Origin: Pseudomonas peradeniyensis
Lineage (GTDB): Bacteria; Pseudomonadota; Gammaproteobacteria; Pseudomonadales; Pseudomonadaceae
Assembly: GCF_014268935.2 (NCBI RefSeq)
Contig: NZ_JABWRJ020000002.1
Coordinates: 984,001 to 1,048,000 of the forward strand
DNA: 64,000 bases
Direction: 5' to 3'
Shown here in pieces: positions 17,379-27,210 of the stretch. Position 1 is the first letter of the stretch. Each line of letters begins with the position of its first letter. The notes below the pieces were generated by a model. That model did not search any database. It saw nothing but the letters and a program-made list of their open reading frames with translations, and was not told the DNA's origin. The position numbers were made by a program, and so were the translations under genes.

Positions 17379-18750
17379 CAACGGCAGCCTGCGTGGGCGC
17401 TTGCTGGGCAACCTGGCGCTGCTGCTGGTGGTGCTGATGCTGGCCAGCGGCCTGAGCGCCTACTGGAACGGTCGCGAAGCCGCCGACACCGCCTATGACC
17501 GGACCCTGCTGGCCTCGGCACGGACCATCGCCGCCGGCCTGTCGCAGCGCGACGGCACCCTCAGCGCCGACGTGCCCTACGTGGCACTGGACACCTTCGC
17601 CTACGACAGCGCCGGGCGCATCTACTACCAGGTGCTGGACATCCACCAGAAGCTGATTTCCGGCTACGAGAACCTGCCGCCCCCGCCACCGGGCACGCCG
17701 CGCACCGACGACTATCCGGCGCTGGCGCGTTTCTACAACGCCACCTACCTGGGCCAGGACGTGCGTGTGGTCAGCCTGCTCAAGGCGGTGAGCGAACCGA
17801 ACATGAACGGTATGGCCGAGATCCGCGTGGCCGAGACCGAGGAGGCGCGGGTGCGCATGGCCCGCGGGCTGATGGCCGATACCCTGCTGCGCCTGGGCAT
17901 GCTGGCCTTTGGTGCACTGGTGATGGTGTGGTTCGCGGTGAGTGCCGCGCTGCGCCCGCTGGAGCGCTTGCGCACGGCGGTGGAGGAGCGCCAGCCGGAC
18001 GACTTGCGCGCCCTGCCGGTGGTCCAGGTGCAGCGCGAGCTGGGGCCGCTGGTGCGCGGCCTCAATCATTTCACCGAGCGCTTGCGGGGCCAGTTCGAAC
18101 GCCAGGCGCAGTTCATCGCCGACGCCGCCCACGAGCTGCGCACGCCGCTGGCGGCGCTCAAGGCACGTGTCGAACTGGGGCTGCGCTCACGGGAGCCGGA
18201 TGAATGGCGCAAGACCTTGGAGGCAGCGGCCCAGGGCACCGACCGGCTGACCCACCTGGCCAACCAGCTGCTGTCGTTGGCGCGGGTGGAAAACGGCGCC
18301 CGCGCCATCGCCGAGGGCGGCGCCCAGCGTCTGGACCTGAGCCAGCTGGCTCGAGAACTGGGCATGGCCATGGCGCCCCTGGCCCATGCCCGCGGCGTCG
18401 CCCTGGCGCTGGAGGCCGAGGCGCCGGTGTGGCTCAAGGGCGAGCCGACCCTGCTCAACGAACTGCTCAGCAACCTGGTGGACAACGCCCTGGCCCACAC
18501 CCCGCCCGGTGGCGATGTGGTCCTGCGGGTACTGGCGCCGGCCGTGCTCGAAGTCGAGGACGACGGGCCGGGGATTCCCGAGGACGAGCGTGAGCGGGTG
18601 TTCGAGCGCTTCTACCGGCGCAGTGCCCAGGGCAGCGGGCTGGGGCTGGCCATCGTCGGCGAGATCTGCCGGGCGCATCTGGCGCAGATCAGCCTGCACG
18701 ACGGCGAGCGGGGCGGGCTGAAGGTGCGGGTGAGTTTTATCGCGGATTGA
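17371..18750 (+). CDS. tctE: Sensor histidine kinase TctE
   Basis: The 459-residue membrane kinase has a first helix at about 10-32, a ~140-residue periplasmic sensor, and a second helix at about 170-194. HAMP-like linker, phospho-acceptor His254 (DAAHELRTPL), N box (NLVDNALAHT) and GLGLAIVGEI ATP lid follow. The chosen ATG at 17371 overlaps the tctD stop as ATGCGTGA, so the pair is translationally coupled. Confidence 0.93.
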   Translation: MRDNGSLRGRLLGNLALLLVVLMLASGLSAYWNGREAADTAYDRTLLASARTIAAGLSQRDGTLSADVPYVALDTFAYDSAGRIYYQVLDIHQKLISGYENLPPPPPGTPRTDDYPALARFYNATYLGQDVRVVSLLKAVSEPNMNGMAEIRVAETEEARVRMARGLMADTLLRLGMLAFGALVMVWFAVSAALRPLERLRTAVEERQPDDLRALPVVQVQRELGPLVRGLNHFTERLRGQFERQAQFIADAAHELRTPLAALKARVELGLRSREPDEWRKTLEAAAQGTDRLTHLANQLLSLARVENGARAIAEGGAQRLDLSQLARELGMAMAPLAHARGVALALEAEAPVWLKGEPTLLNELLSNLVDNALAHTPPGGDVVLRVLAPAVLEVEDDGPGIPEDERERVFERFYRRSAQGSGLGLAIVGEICRAHLAQISLHDGERGGLKVRVSFIAD

Positions 18751-18773
18751 AGGTCATCGTGGGGCAAGTCGAT

Positions 18774-19580
18774 TCAGCGCAGCATGCTCCGCGCATCCAG
18801 CAGTTCGGCGATATCCAGCTCGGTGCCATAGGGCAGCCCCAGGTGGCGGTAGGCGGGCAGGGCCGCCAGGGGCCGACTGCGTTCGCGCTGGCTGATGCAG
18901 CGGGCGATCTGCACGATGTCGATGTAGTCGATCTGGTCGGTGCGCCGATCCAGGTCCTGCACCTGGCTGGGTACGTTGACCAACTGCTCGGGGAATTCCC
19001 AGGCGCTGAGGATCTTGTCACCCAGCACCGGCTGGATCTGCTCGATCACGAAATGCAGGCAGATCGGATCGGACAGCAGCTCATTGTGCTCCTCGGCATA
19101 GATCAGTACCGGCAAGGCGCCGATCTGGTGCACCAGGCCGCCGAGGGTGGCCTGGTCGGGCTTGAGCTGGGTGTAGCGTCGGCACAGTTCATAGCTGATG
19201 CCCGCGACTTCCAGACTGTTGGCCCAGATATCCCGCAGCTTGTGCTCCACCGCCGGTGCGCGGGCATGGAAGATCTGCTCGATCACCAGGCCGATGGCCA
19301 GGTTGCAGCTGTAGTTGATGCCCAGGCGGGTGATGGCGGTGTGCAGGTCGGTGACTTCGACGGCGGCGCGCATCAGCGGGCTGTTGACCACCTTGATCAG
19401 GCGGGCCGACAGCGCGGCGTCGCGGCCGATCACCTTGCTCAGGGCGGAAACGCTGATCTCGCTGTCTTCGGCGGCTTCGCGGATGCTCAGGGCGACTTCC
19501 GGCAGCGTCGGCAGGACCAGGTCGTCCCGGTCGATGGCGGCGAGCAGTTGCGCTTGGACCTTCTCGGCCAGCTTGTTCAT
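18774..19580 (-). CDS. HDOD domain protein
   Basis: The 268-residue protein consists almost entirely of an HDOD domain (LPTLPEVALSIREAAED, then LSARLIKVVNSPLM). HDOD proteins act as non-catalytic signalling modules and are often tied to c-di-GMP or stress regulation. No partner domain is present. The start follows AGAGAAG. Its target cannot be told from sequence. Confidence 0.88.
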   Translation of the reverse strand: MNKLAEKVQAQLLAAIDRDDLVLPTLPEVALSIREAAEDSEISVSALSKVIGRDAALSARLIKVVNSPLMRAAVEVTDLHTAITRLGINYSCNLAIGLVIEQIFHARAPAVEHKLRDIWANSLEVAGISYELCRRYTQLKPDQATLGGLVHQIGALPVLIYAEEHNELLSDPICLHFVIEQIQPVLGDKILSAWEFPEQLVNVPSQVQDLDRRTDQIDYIDIVQIARCISQRERSRPLAALPAYRHLGLPYGTELDIAELLDARSMLR

Positions 19581-19635
19581 GGACTTCTCTACGGCAAAGG
19601 TGGTGCAACCCCGGCATGCCGCCGGGGCGGGCTGG

Positions 19636-20577
19636 TCAGCGCTGGATTTCCCGGTCGCGGTCCAGTTCGTAAGGCAGGTCGAGCAGCGTCAGGCGCGGGC
19701 CTTCCAGGCTGCCCAGGTGCAGGTTGTCGTCCGCCACCGCTTCGGCGCTGAGCACGGCCAGCAGTTCGACGGCGCTGCCGGTACTGGCCCCGATCACCAC
19801 CTCGCCGACCGACGAGCCGTGGGTCGGCGAGAAGATCTCGGCGCCCGGCTGGGGTACCGCTGTCTCGGCCAGCGCCAGGCGATATTGGCGGCGCTTGAGC
19901 TTGCCCAGGTACTGCATGCGGGCGACGATTTCCTGGCCGGTGTAGCAGCCTTTCTTGAAGCTCACGCCATCGACGGCCTGCAGGTTGATCATCTGCGGGA
20001 TGAACAACTCGCGGGTCGGGCCCATGACCTGGCCGATGCCGGCGCGGACCTGGCCCAGCAGCCAGTCGTTGAGCGTGCCTTCGGGCAGTGTGGCGGCGAG
20101 TTTTTCACGAACGGCGCCAGCCTGATCGGCGGGTACCCACAGTTCGACCCGGCCGGCCGAGGCGCGGACGGCGATCTGGCCATCATGACGGGCGGTCGCG
20201 CCGGCCTCGTCCGCCACGGACAGGCCCAGCGCCTGCAGGGTGGCGTCGCCCTGCTGCAGGCCGAAGCGCGTCCAGGCGGCGCTGTCGTCGCTCAGCGTGG
20301 CCTTGGAGAACACCGCGTACTTCTTCAGGTCGGCCAGTTGCGCCTCGAGCAGCTCGCTGGCCATGGCCAGCAGGTAGCCATTGCCCTCGGGCAGGATACG
20401 GAAGCTCGACTGCATGCGGCCCTTGACCATGCAACGGGCGCCAAGGCTCGCATGCTGGTCACTGAGGTAACCGATGTTGCAGGTCAGCTGACCTTGCAGG
20501 AACTTGCCGGCGTCGGAGCCGCGGACGGCGAGGATGCCCTCATGGGAGAGGGTACAGAAGAAAGCGGAATCGGCCAT
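19636..20577 (-). CDS. ygfZ: YgfZ, folate-dependent Fe-S cluster protein
   Basis: The 313-residue GcvT-like protein carries the diagnostic motif KKGCYTGQEIVARM with the conserved redox Cys. YgfZ uses tetrahydrofolate and helps assembly or repair of certain Fe-S enzymes such as MiaB and succinate dehydrogenase. It is divergent from sdhE, a common pairing in proteobacteria. Confidence 0.93.
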   Translation of the reverse strand: MADSAFFCTLSHEGILAVRGSDAGKFLQGQLTCNIGYLSDQHASLGARCMVKGRMQSSFRILPEGNGYLLAMASELLEAQLADLKKYAVFSKATLSDDSAAWTRFGLQQGDATLQALGLSVADEAGATARHDGQIAVRASAGRVELWVPADQAGAVREKLAATLPEGTLNDWLLGQVRAGIGQVMGPTRELFIPQMINLQAVDGVSFKKGCYTGQEIVARMQYLGKLKRRQYRLALAETAVPQPGAEIFSPTHGSSVGEVVIGASTGSAVELLAVLSAEAVADDNLHLGSLEGPRLTLLDLPYELDRDREIQR

Positions 20578-20655
20578 GGGTCATCGCGGTAGCTAAAGAC
20601 TGGCGGCCATCATAGAACGCCGGTAACAAAATAGGTAGGTGACTAGACCAACGCC

Positions 20656-20686
20656 TTGTGCCGCTTCGTTCACTGCGCGGTATACT
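20656..20686 (+). promoter_or_regulatory. Candidate sdhE promoter
   Basis: TATACT at 20681-20686 is a good -10 match. The best upstream element, TTGTGC at 20656, is 19 bases away, wider than ideal. The site lies 25 bases before the sdhE start. Confidence 0.45.
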
Positions 20687-20710
20687 GCGCGACCACTCGA
20701 GGAGGGCCCC

Positions 20711-20965
20711 ATGGTCGAACAAACTGAACTCAACCGGCTTTTCTGGCACAGCCGCCGCGGCATGCTGGAACTGGACGTGCTGCTGGTACCTTTCACCCAG
20801 GAGGTCTACCCGAGCCTGAGCGAAGCGGACCGCGAGCTGTATCGTCGCCTGCTGACCTGCGAGGATCAGGACATGTTCGGCTGGTTCATGGAGCGCAGCG
20901 AGTCCGAGGACCCGGAGCTGCAGCGCATGGTCCGCATCATCCTGGACCGTGTCCAGCCCAAGTGA
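20711..20965 (+). CDS. sdhE: SdhE, FAD assembly factor for succinate dehydrogenase
   Basis: The 84-residue protein has the RGxxE motif (RRGMLELD at 15-22) needed for covalent flavinylation of SdhA and FrdA. It is also known as YgfY/CptB. The ATG at 20711 follows GAGGAGGG. It overlaps the next gene by 17 bases and is divergent from ygfZ. Confidence 0.95.
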   Translation: MVEQTELNRLFWHSRRGMLELDVLLVPFTQEVYPSLSEADRELYRRLLTCEDQDMFGWFMERSESEDPELQRMVRIILDRVQPK

Positions 20966-21401
20966 ATGCTTCGAGTGCCGTTGGCAAGGCTCGCGCCTGC
21001 TGCTGACGGCCTACCTCGCCAGCCTGGCGCTGGCACTGCTTACCCTCGCGCTGATAGCGCTGCCCGGATGGCTGTGCGGCCTGCTGGCCGTCTCCTGTCT
21101 TGCCCATGCCTGCTGGGCCGTTCCCCGGCGAATCCTGCTGATACATCCCGAGGCCATCACCGGCCTGCGCCGTGACCTGCGTGGTTGGCGTATATATAGC
21201 CGCGCCCGGGGCTGGCAGCCGGCGCGTCTGTGCCGGGATAGCGTCGCCCTGCCGAGCATGGTGGTTTTGCGGTTCGTGCCCAAGGGGCGCAGGTTAAGCC
21301 AGAGCCAGTGCATCCCCAGGGACGCACTGGATCGTGAGGCGCACCGGCGATTGCGGGTGCGCCTGAAGTTCAGCCGGCGCCGCTGGGCCGCGCCGGCCTG
21401 A
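20949..21401 (+). CDS. ygfX: YgfX/CptA-like membrane protein
   Basis: The 150-residue protein has two adjacent membrane helices (about 17-60) and a basic cytoplasmic tail, as in the YgfX (CptA) family that pairs with SdhE/CptB. In E. coli, YgfX was reported to affect the cytoskeleton proteins FtsZ and MreB, with CptB as antidote. The GTG start at 20949 lies inside sdhE. Assignment rests on size, topology and position more than on motif identity. Confidence 0.75.
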   Translation: MSSPSECFECRWQGSRLLLTAYLASLALALLTLALIALPGWLCGLLAVSCLAHACWAVPRRILLIHPEAITGLRRDLRGWRIYSRARGWQPARLCRDSVALPSMVVLRFVPKGRRLSQSQCIPRDALDREAHRRLRVRLKFSRRRWAAPA

Positions 21402-21404
21402 CCC

Positions 21405-22325
21405 TCAGACCCCCTGCGGGATCTCTTCGCCGCCCAGGGCTTCGAACAGCACCGGCAGGAACTCGGTGAAGGTCATCATCATCAGCTGGAAGCTGGCGTC
21501 GAACTGTTGCTGGGCCTCGTCGCCGCCATCCTGTTCGGCCTGCTCCTGCAGCAGCTCCTCGAACTTCAGACGCTTGATCACCATCTTGTCGTCGAGCACG
21601 AACGACAGCTTGTCCTGCCAGGCCAGGGCCAGCTGGGTGACCAGCTTGCCGGTGCTCAGGTGCAGCTGGATTTCCTCGCTGGTCAGGTCCTGGCGTTTGC
21701 AGCGCACGATGCCGCCGTCCTCTGCGGTGTCGCGCAGTTCGCACTCGTCGAGGACGAAGAAGCCCTCGGCGGCCTGTTGCGACTTGACCCAGTCGGTCAT
21801 GGTCGCGCTCGGTGCGATCTTCACGGTGGCCGGGCGCACCGGCAGCGAGCCGATCACTTCACGCAGGGTCGACAGCAGGTCTTCGGCGCGCTTGGCGCTG
21901 GCCGAGTTGACCAGGATCATGCCCAGGCGTGGGGCGATGGCGGCGAAGATCATCGAACGACGGATGAAGGCGCGCGGCAGGAAGGCCTGGATGATCTCGT
22001 CCTTGATCTGGTCGCGTTCCTTTTTATAGACCTTGCGCATCTGCTCGGTCTCGATCTCCTCGACCTTCTCCTTGACCGCGTCGTTGACCACGCTGCTGGG
22101 CAGGATGCGTTCTTCCTTGCGGGCAGCAATCAGCATGAACTCGCCACTGACGTGGACCAGGGGGGCGTCCTCGCCCTTGCCGAACGGCGCGACGAAACCG
22201 TAGGTGGTCAGTTCCTGGCTGGCGCAGGGGCGGGCCGGCTTGCTGGCCAGGGCGGCCTCCAGGGCCTCTGCCTCGAACGGTACTTCCTGGGTCAGGCGAT
22301 AGGACAGCAGGTTCTTGAACCACAT
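21405..22325 (-). CDS. rdgC: Recombination-associated protein RdgC
   Basis: The 306-residue DNA-binding protein forms a ring-shaped dimer around duplex DNA and modulates RecA loading. The N-terminus [13 protein letters not shown] and the C-terminal Gln-rich part match RdgC. The ATG at 22325 has AGGAGAG upstream; a longer ORF start has none. It converges on ygfX with a three-base gap. Confidence 0.96.
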   Translation of the reverse strand: MWFKNLLSYRLTQEVPFEAEALEAALASKPARPCASQELTTYGFVAPFGKGEDAPLVHVSGEFMLIAARKEERILPSSVVNDAVKEKVEEIETEQMRKVYKKERDQIKDEIIQAFLPRAFIRRSMIFAAIAPRLGMILVNSASAKRAEDLLSTLREVIGSLPVRPATVKIAPSATMTDWVKSQQAAEGFFVLDECELRDTAEDGGIVRCKRQDLTSEEIQLHLSTGKLVTQLALAWQDKLSFVLDDKMVIKRLKFEELLQEQAEQDGGDEAQQQFDASFQLMMMTFTEFLPVLFEALGGEEIPQGV

Positions 22326-22492
22326 GAGGGGGAATCTCTCCTTAATACATAAGGCGGGCATTATTCTCCGAGGGGCGCTTCCAGGCCAACCCTGTCATAG
22401 GGCCAGCAGTCCTATATGGAGGAAGAAAATCGTGGCGCGGCTAGGTCTTTGAAAGGCCTGGAAATTTTTTTCAAAAATTTTGAAAAAAGTGC

Positions 22493-22521
22493 TTGCCAGG
22501 GTAGGAGGTCCTCCGTAGAAT
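22493..22521 (+). promoter_or_regulatory. Promoter of the tRNA-Val/tRNA-Asp unit
   Basis: TTGCCA at 22493-22498 and TAGAAT at 22516-22521 are 17 bases apart, about 20 bases before the first tRNA. An A/T-rich tract at about 22460-22487 lies just upstream and resembles an UP element, as expected for a strong stable-RNA promoter. A GC-rich segment follows the -10. Confidence 0.75.
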
Positions 22522-22541
22522 GCGCGCCACACCGAGACGAA

Positions 22542-22617
22542 GGGTGATTAGCTCAGCCGGGAGAGCATCTGCCTTACAAGCAGAGGGTCGGCGGTTCGAT
22601 CCCGTCATCACCCACCA
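22542..22617 (+). tRNA. tRNA-Val (anticodon TAC)
   Basis: The 76-nt tRNA has acceptor stem GGGTGAT/ATCACCC, anticodon loop CTTACAA (anticodon TAC), T-loop TTCGATC and encoded CCA. It is followed 13 bases later by tRNA-Asp. Confidence 0.96.
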
Positions 22618-22630
22618 CTCGATGTATAGC

Positions 22631-22707
22631 GCGGCGGTAGTTCAGTCGGTTAGAATACCGGCCTGTCACGCCGGGGGTCGCGGGTTCGAGTCCCGTCCGC
22701 CGCGCCA
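22631..22707 (+). tRNA. tRNA-Asp (anticodon GTC)
   Basis: The 77-nt tRNA has acceptor stem GCGGCGG/CCGCCGC, anticodon loop CTGTCAC (anticodon GTC), T-loop TTCGAGT and encoded CCA. It is cotranscribed with tRNA-Val. Confidence 0.96.
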
Positions 22708-22750
22708 TATTTAGCTTCCAGGGCCCACTGAACACTCGGAAGCAACAGAG

Positions 22751-22776
22751 AAAGCGACCTTAGGGTCGCTTTTTTT
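22751..22776 (+). terminator. Terminator of the tRNA operon
   Basis: The hairpin AAAGCGACC/GGTCGCTTT is followed by a seven-T run, about 45 bases after tRNA-Asp and before hscC. Confidence 0.88.
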
Positions 22777-22864
22777 GTTTCTGGCATTGCGCCAGAATGC
22801 CCCTGTCCGCCGCATGTGGCCAGCAGGCCCCGCGTCGGTTCCTATCGCAAGCCAGAGACCGATC

Positions 22865-24571
22865 ATGCAGGATGCCAGCCTCTCCAACGCCCCCACCTAT
22901 TCCACGCCACTGCTCGGTATCGACCTCGGCACCACCAACAGCCTGATTGCCGTCTGGCAGGACGGTGAAGCTCGGCTGATCCCCAATGCCGTGGGTGAAG
23001 TGCTCACCCCCTCGGTGGTCAGTGTCGATGACGACGGCTCGATCCTGGTCGGACAGGCCGCCCGGGCGCGTTTGACCACGCACCCCGAGCGCACCGCCGC
23101 GGCGTTCAAGCGTTTCATGGGCAGCGACAAGCGTTATGAGCTGGGGGAGCATCGATTCACGCCTGAAGAATTGTCGGCACTGGTGCTGGGCGCGTTGAAG
23201 CAGGATGCCGAGGCGTACCTGGGCTGCGCGGTCGATGAAGCCGTGATATCGGTGCCGGCGTATTTCAGCGACGAGCAGCGCAAGCGCACGGTGTTCGCGG
23301 CTGAATTGGCCGGGCTGAAGGTCCAGCGGCTGATCAACGAGCCGACTGCCGCGGCCATGGCCTATGGCCTGCACGAGCAGAAGTTCGAGCGCACCCTGGT
23401 GTTCGACCTGGGCGGCGGCACCTTCGATGTCACCGTGCTGGAGTACGCCTTGCCGCTGATCGAGGTGCATGCTTCCACCGGCGACAATTATCTGGGCGGC
23501 GAGGATTTTACCGACGCGTTGTTGCAGGCCTGCCTGCGCGACTGGAATCTCAAGGCCGAGGAGCTTGCACCCCAGGCCCTGGCCAGCCTGCATGACGCCA
23601 TCGAACAGCTCAAGCGCGAGGCGGGCGAGGGCAGCCGCGTGCTGGACTGGCACGATGGAGTGCAGTCACGCGAGTGGCGGTTGGACGACCTCAAGCTGCA
23701 GGCGATCTGGGCGCCCTTGCTGACCCGGGTGCGAGCGCCCATCGAACAGGCCCTGCGCGATGCCCGGTTGAGCCCGCGCGAGCTGGACAGCCTGGTGCTG
23801 GTCGGCGGCGCCACGCGCATGCCGCAGGTGCAGCAACTGGTGGCCAAGCTGTTCGGCCGCCTGCCGTACCGGCACCTGGACCCGGACACCATCGTCGCCC
23901 TCGGCGCGGCCAGCCAGGCCGCCTGCAAGGCCCGCGACGCAGCCATCGACGAATTGATCCTGACCGATGTCTGCCCCTACACCCTCGGTGTGGCCTCGTC
24001 CCGGGGCGAGGACGTCACCGGGGCGTTCTCGCCGATCATCGAGCGCAATACGGTGATCCCCACCTCGAAGGTGCAGCGCTTCTACAGCAGCCACCCGGAA
24101 CAGAAGTTCGTGCGCATCGCCGTGTACCAGGGCGAGCGGCCGTGGGTGCGTGACAACATCCTGGTGGACAGTTTCGAGATCCCCTTGCAGTCGACCGGCG
24201 AGATCCAGTCACTGGACGTGCGTTTCAGCTACGACATCAACGGTCTGCTGGAAGTGGACGTGACCTTCCTCGAAAGCGGCCAGAAGCACAGCCACAGCAT
24301 CGACCGCAGCCCCACCGGGCTGGATGCCGAGGCGCGCCTGGCCAGCGAGGAACGACTGGCGCGGCTGAAGATCCACCCGCGTGACACGTTGCCCAACCGG
24401 ACCTTGCTTGCCCGCCTGGAGCGGGCCTGGATGCAGAGCCTGGGCGACGAGCGCGAGCTGATCGGCAACTGGCTGGACGCCTTCAACGCCGTGCTCGCCG
24501 GGCAGCAGGCCGGTGAGATCAGCCGTGAGCGCCAGGCGTTGAGCCAGGCGCTGGACGAACTGCGCTACTGA
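22865..24571 (+). CDS. hscC: Hsp70-family chaperone HscC
   Basis: The 568-residue protein has the nucleotide-binding signature GIDLGTTNSLIAVW, then VPAYFSDEQRKRTVFAAELA and VFDLGGGTFDVTVLEY, followed by a short substrate domain. It is shorter than DnaK (about 640) and lacks the long C-terminal lid and EEVD-like tail, as in HscC. In E. coli, HscC works with J-proteins DjlB/DjlC. The ATG at 22865 is used; upstream frame is not conserved-looking. It converges with a J-domain gene by 7 bases. Confidence 0.92.
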   Translation: MQDASLSNAPTYSTPLLGIDLGTTNSLIAVWQDGEARLIPNAVGEVLTPSVVSVDDDGSILVGQAARARLTTHPERTAAAFKRFMGSDKRYELGEHRFTPEELSALVLGALKQDAEAYLGCAVDEAVISVPAYFSDEQRKRTVFAAELAGLKVQRLINEPTAAAMAYGLHEQKFERTLVFDLGGGTFDVTVLEYALPLIEVHASTGDNYLGGEDFTDALLQACLRDWNLKAEELAPQALASLHDAIEQLKREAGEGSRVLDWHDGVQSREWRLDDLKLQAIWAPLLTRVRAPIEQALRDARLSPRELDSLVLVGGATRMPQVQQLVAKLFGRLPYRHLDPDTIVALGAASQAACKARDAAIDELILTDVCPYTLGVASSRGEDVTGAFSPIIERNTVIPTSKVQRFYSSHPEQKFVRIAVYQGERPWVRDNILVDSFEIPLQSTGEIQSLDVRFSYDINGLLEVDVTFLESGQKHSHSIDRSPTGLDAEARLASEERLARLKIHPRDTLPNRTLLARLERAWMQSLGDERELIGNWLDAFNAVLAGQQAGEISRERQALSQALDELRY

Positions 24572-27210
24572 CCGTTGAGCCGGCGCAAGGTGGCCTGCAG
24601 GCCACCTTCCAGTGCCGGGCCCTTGCCGGGTACCGGGCCGTAGCGGTTCGGCAGCTTGTCCCCGGGCAGGCCCAGCAGCACCAGTGACGAGAAGGGCAGC
24701 ACCCGGGTCAGCAGCATCACCACCATCAGGGTCGGCACACCGTGGCCGAGATCGCGCAGGCGACGCAGGAAGCCGCTGATTGCCAACACGCTGATCACCA
24801 CCATCACGCCCGGTACATGGAGCATCAGGCTGGCGCACAAGGCGATGAGCGCGACATGCGCCGCCAGGCCGGTGCGGTTCAGGCGACTCTTGAGCTTCCA
24901 GAAGGCCCATATCGGCGCCGGTGGCTCCTTGACCTCATTGAGCAGCATGCGTTCGCTCCAGGACAGTACGGCCATGATCGCGCAGCGCAGGCCGGGATCC
25001 TGCTCGGGATCATCCTTGACCTTCTGCAGGGCGCGCAGCAACCGGGTCCTGGGTGGCGTGCACTCGCCGAGCAGGCTGCGCAGCGCATCCTGCACGTCGG
25101 TGAACGCACGGCTGTCGATGCCTTGAGCGCCAAGCACGCCGATCGGCGGCCGCCTGGGTCGGCCGTCCAGCAATGCCTGGCGCCATGCGTCGAACCAGGC
25201 ATCCTCAAGCTGTGCGGCTTCAATGCGTTGGTGCAACCGCGCGCGTTGTTGTTCGTCCAGTGATCGGTCGTGGTACAGCACCGCGCAGAACAGCAGGTAG
25301 CCCAACGGATAGTCGCTGCGCAGGGTGCCGTCGTCGTTTTCCAGGCAGGCCAGCAGTTGCTGGGCGCTTGGCAGGCGGGTGCTGTTGAGCGCCTGCTGCA
25401 GGGTCAGCAGGCGAGCCGAGATCATCGCCTGCACAGGGTCGTGGATGTCCAGGCTGCCGAGCAACCCAATGCAGCCGTCAGGGCTGGCCAATTGTTGGCA
25501 GAGCAGGGCGTGTGCCGCGGCGAACGGGTGTTCTACCGGGTAGTGCAATTGCCCGGGCAGCACGGGATCGATCAGTGCCAGCCAGCGCGAGGGCTGCTCC
25601 AGCAGGGCAAGCATGAACAAGTGCTGGCGGTGCCAGTTCCACAGCGCGTCACCCTCGGGCATGGCTGGCAGCATTACGCCGGTCTCGGCGAGCGTGTCCT
25701 GCAGTTGCAGGGCGAACGGCGTGGTGAACAGGCGGCGCATGTCGAATTGCGCATTCAGGGCGTGCAGGGCGTGGGCCGGGTAGACCCGCATGCGCCGCAG
25801 CCATTCGCGGCAGACCGGGCGAATGGCGTCTTCGGTCAAGGCCTCGGGCAGGACCGCCACCGGGTCCTCGCTGGCGCAGAAGTCCACCAGCACCTTGACC
25901 ACCGGGGCCTGTTCAAGCCAGTGCAACTGTTGGCTGGCCTGGCGCTGGAAGCCTTCGAGAATCAGCGCGTCGAGGGCATCTTCGGCGAGCGGTTGGGCGA
26001 GCACCTGGCGTAGCAGGCCGGCTTCCCCGCGTTGCAGCGCCCAGGCCTGCCAGTAGAGGCGGTGCAGGTCGTGGTCCTGCTGGTCCTGCAACAGCCAGGC
26101 GAGCAGCGGCAGTTCGTCGTCGCCGTCCAGCCGCCAGTCGACGAAGGTCGCGGCGATGCCTTGCAGTTCCAGGCGCGAGGCTTCGGACCAGCGCGCCAGG
26201 GTCTGCGGGGACTGCCCGGGGCTGCCCCAGTTCTGCGCGGGGTCGTCCAGCTCGGCGGGCCAGCCGGCCGGGGTGTGCAGGCGGTCGAAGGCCTGGATCA
26301 GCAACGGCAGGCGCTGGGGCTGGTGACGGGCGCAGAGGTCGATCAGCCAGCGTTCGGCCTGGGGGTGCTGGTGTTCGCGATACAGCCGCAACCAGCAGTC
26401 CAGGGCCTGTTGCTCGGCGCCCAGGGCATCGGCCTGGCGAGCCAGCAGGTAGAGCAGGTCGGCATCGTCCGGGGCCTGTTGCTGGCGTGCCTGGAGCAGG
26501 TCGTGGAAGGTCCGGCTGGGGATGCCGGCCTGGCTGAACTGCACCAGCAGGCGTTGTACCAGGGCGGGGTCATCCGGCATGGCCAGGCAGGTATGCACGC
26601 CGGCAAATTGCTCGTATTCGAACAGTGGGCGTTGCTGGTAGCAGTACTCGAGGCTGCGGAAATACCACAGGCTTTCCATCTGTGCGCTGGCCGGCCAGTC
26701 GCGCATGCAGGCGGTGTCGAAGGGGTCGGGCTCTTCCAGGCGGTCGAGGAAAGCCTCCACTTCGTGGCGGTCGTCCAGGCGCAGCAGCTGTTCGGCCCAG
26801 CCCAGGCGCCGGGCCAGCAGGCCCGCGCAGTGGTGGGACAGCGGTCCGCAGTCGCGCAGGGTGTGCAGCAGTTGCCAGCCGAGGTCGTCCAGTTCGTCCA
26901 GCGGCAACTCGTCCAGTTCGGCGATATAGCGCTGCCAGGCTTGTGGGTCGAAGCGCAGGGACGGCTCCTCGAGCAGGGTGTGGAACTGCTTGAGTGCCGG
27001 ATGGGGGGCGTCTTCCTCGGCGACGGGCTCGGCCTCCCGGGGCGCCTGATCGCGGGCCAGGCGCAACGCTTCCTCGTAGGCTGCCCGCAATGCCTGGAAC
27101 CCTTCGGGGTCGGTTTCCGGGTGGTGCGAGGGCAGGCGGCCGCGATAGGCCAGGCGGATGGTGTCCAGGTCCTGGGTCGGTTCGATTCCCAGGCGAATCC
27201 AGCAACTCAT
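24565..27210 (-). CDS. J-domain protein, likely HscC partner (DjlB/DjlC type)
   Basis: The 881-residue protein starts with a J-like domain (1 to about 60). The classical HPD tripeptide is HPE (His30-Pro31-Glu32, in HHPETDPEGFQ), as I recall for E. coli DjlB/DjlC. A long helical, Leu/Gln-rich central region resembling helical repeats follows. Two or three hydrophobic segments at about 775-835 anchor the C-terminus. It is most likely a membrane-tethered cochaperone of the convergent hscC product. It overlaps the upstream DUF1266 gene by four bases (ATGA). Confidence 0.85.
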   Translation of the reverse strand: MSCWIRLGIEPTQDLDTIRLAYRGRLPSHHPETDPEGFQALRAAYEEALRLARDQAPREAEPVAEEDAPHPALKQFHTLLEEPSLRFDPQAWQRYIAELDELPLDELDDLGWQLLHTLRDCGPLSHHCAGLLARRLGWAEQLLRLDDRHEVEAFLDRLEEPDPFDTACMRDWPASAQMESLWYFRSLEYCYQQRPLFEYEQFAGVHTCLAMPDDPALVQRLLVQFSQAGIPSRTFHDLLQARQQQAPDDADLLYLLARQADALGAEQQALDCWLRLYREHQHPQAERWLIDLCARHQPQRLPLLIQAFDRLHTPAGWPAELDDPAQNWGSPGQSPQTLARWSEASRLELQGIAATFVDWRLDGDDELPLLAWLLQDQQDHDLHRLYWQAWALQRGEAGLLRQVLAQPLAEDALDALILEGFQRQASQQLHWLEQAPVVKVLVDFCASEDPVAVLPEALTEDAIRPVCREWLRRMRVYPAHALHALNAQFDMRRLFTTPFALQLQDTLAETGVMLPAMPEGDALWNWHRQHLFMLALLEQPSRWLALIDPVLPGQLHYPVEHPFAAAHALLCQQLASPDGCIGLLGSLDIHDPVQAMISARLLTLQQALNSTRLPSAQQLLACLENDDGTLRSDYPLGYLLFCAVLYHDRSLDEQQRARLHQRIEAAQLEDAWFDAWRQALLDGRPRRPPIGVLGAQGIDSRAFTDVQDALRSLLGECTPPRTRLLRALQKVKDDPEQDPGLRCAIMAVLSWSERMLLNEVKEPPAPIWAFWKLKSRLNRTGLAAHVALIALCASLMLHVPGVMVVISVLAISGFLRRLRDLGHGVPTLMVVMLLTRVLPFSSLVLLGLPGDKLPNRYGPVPGKGPALEGGLQATLRRLNGQ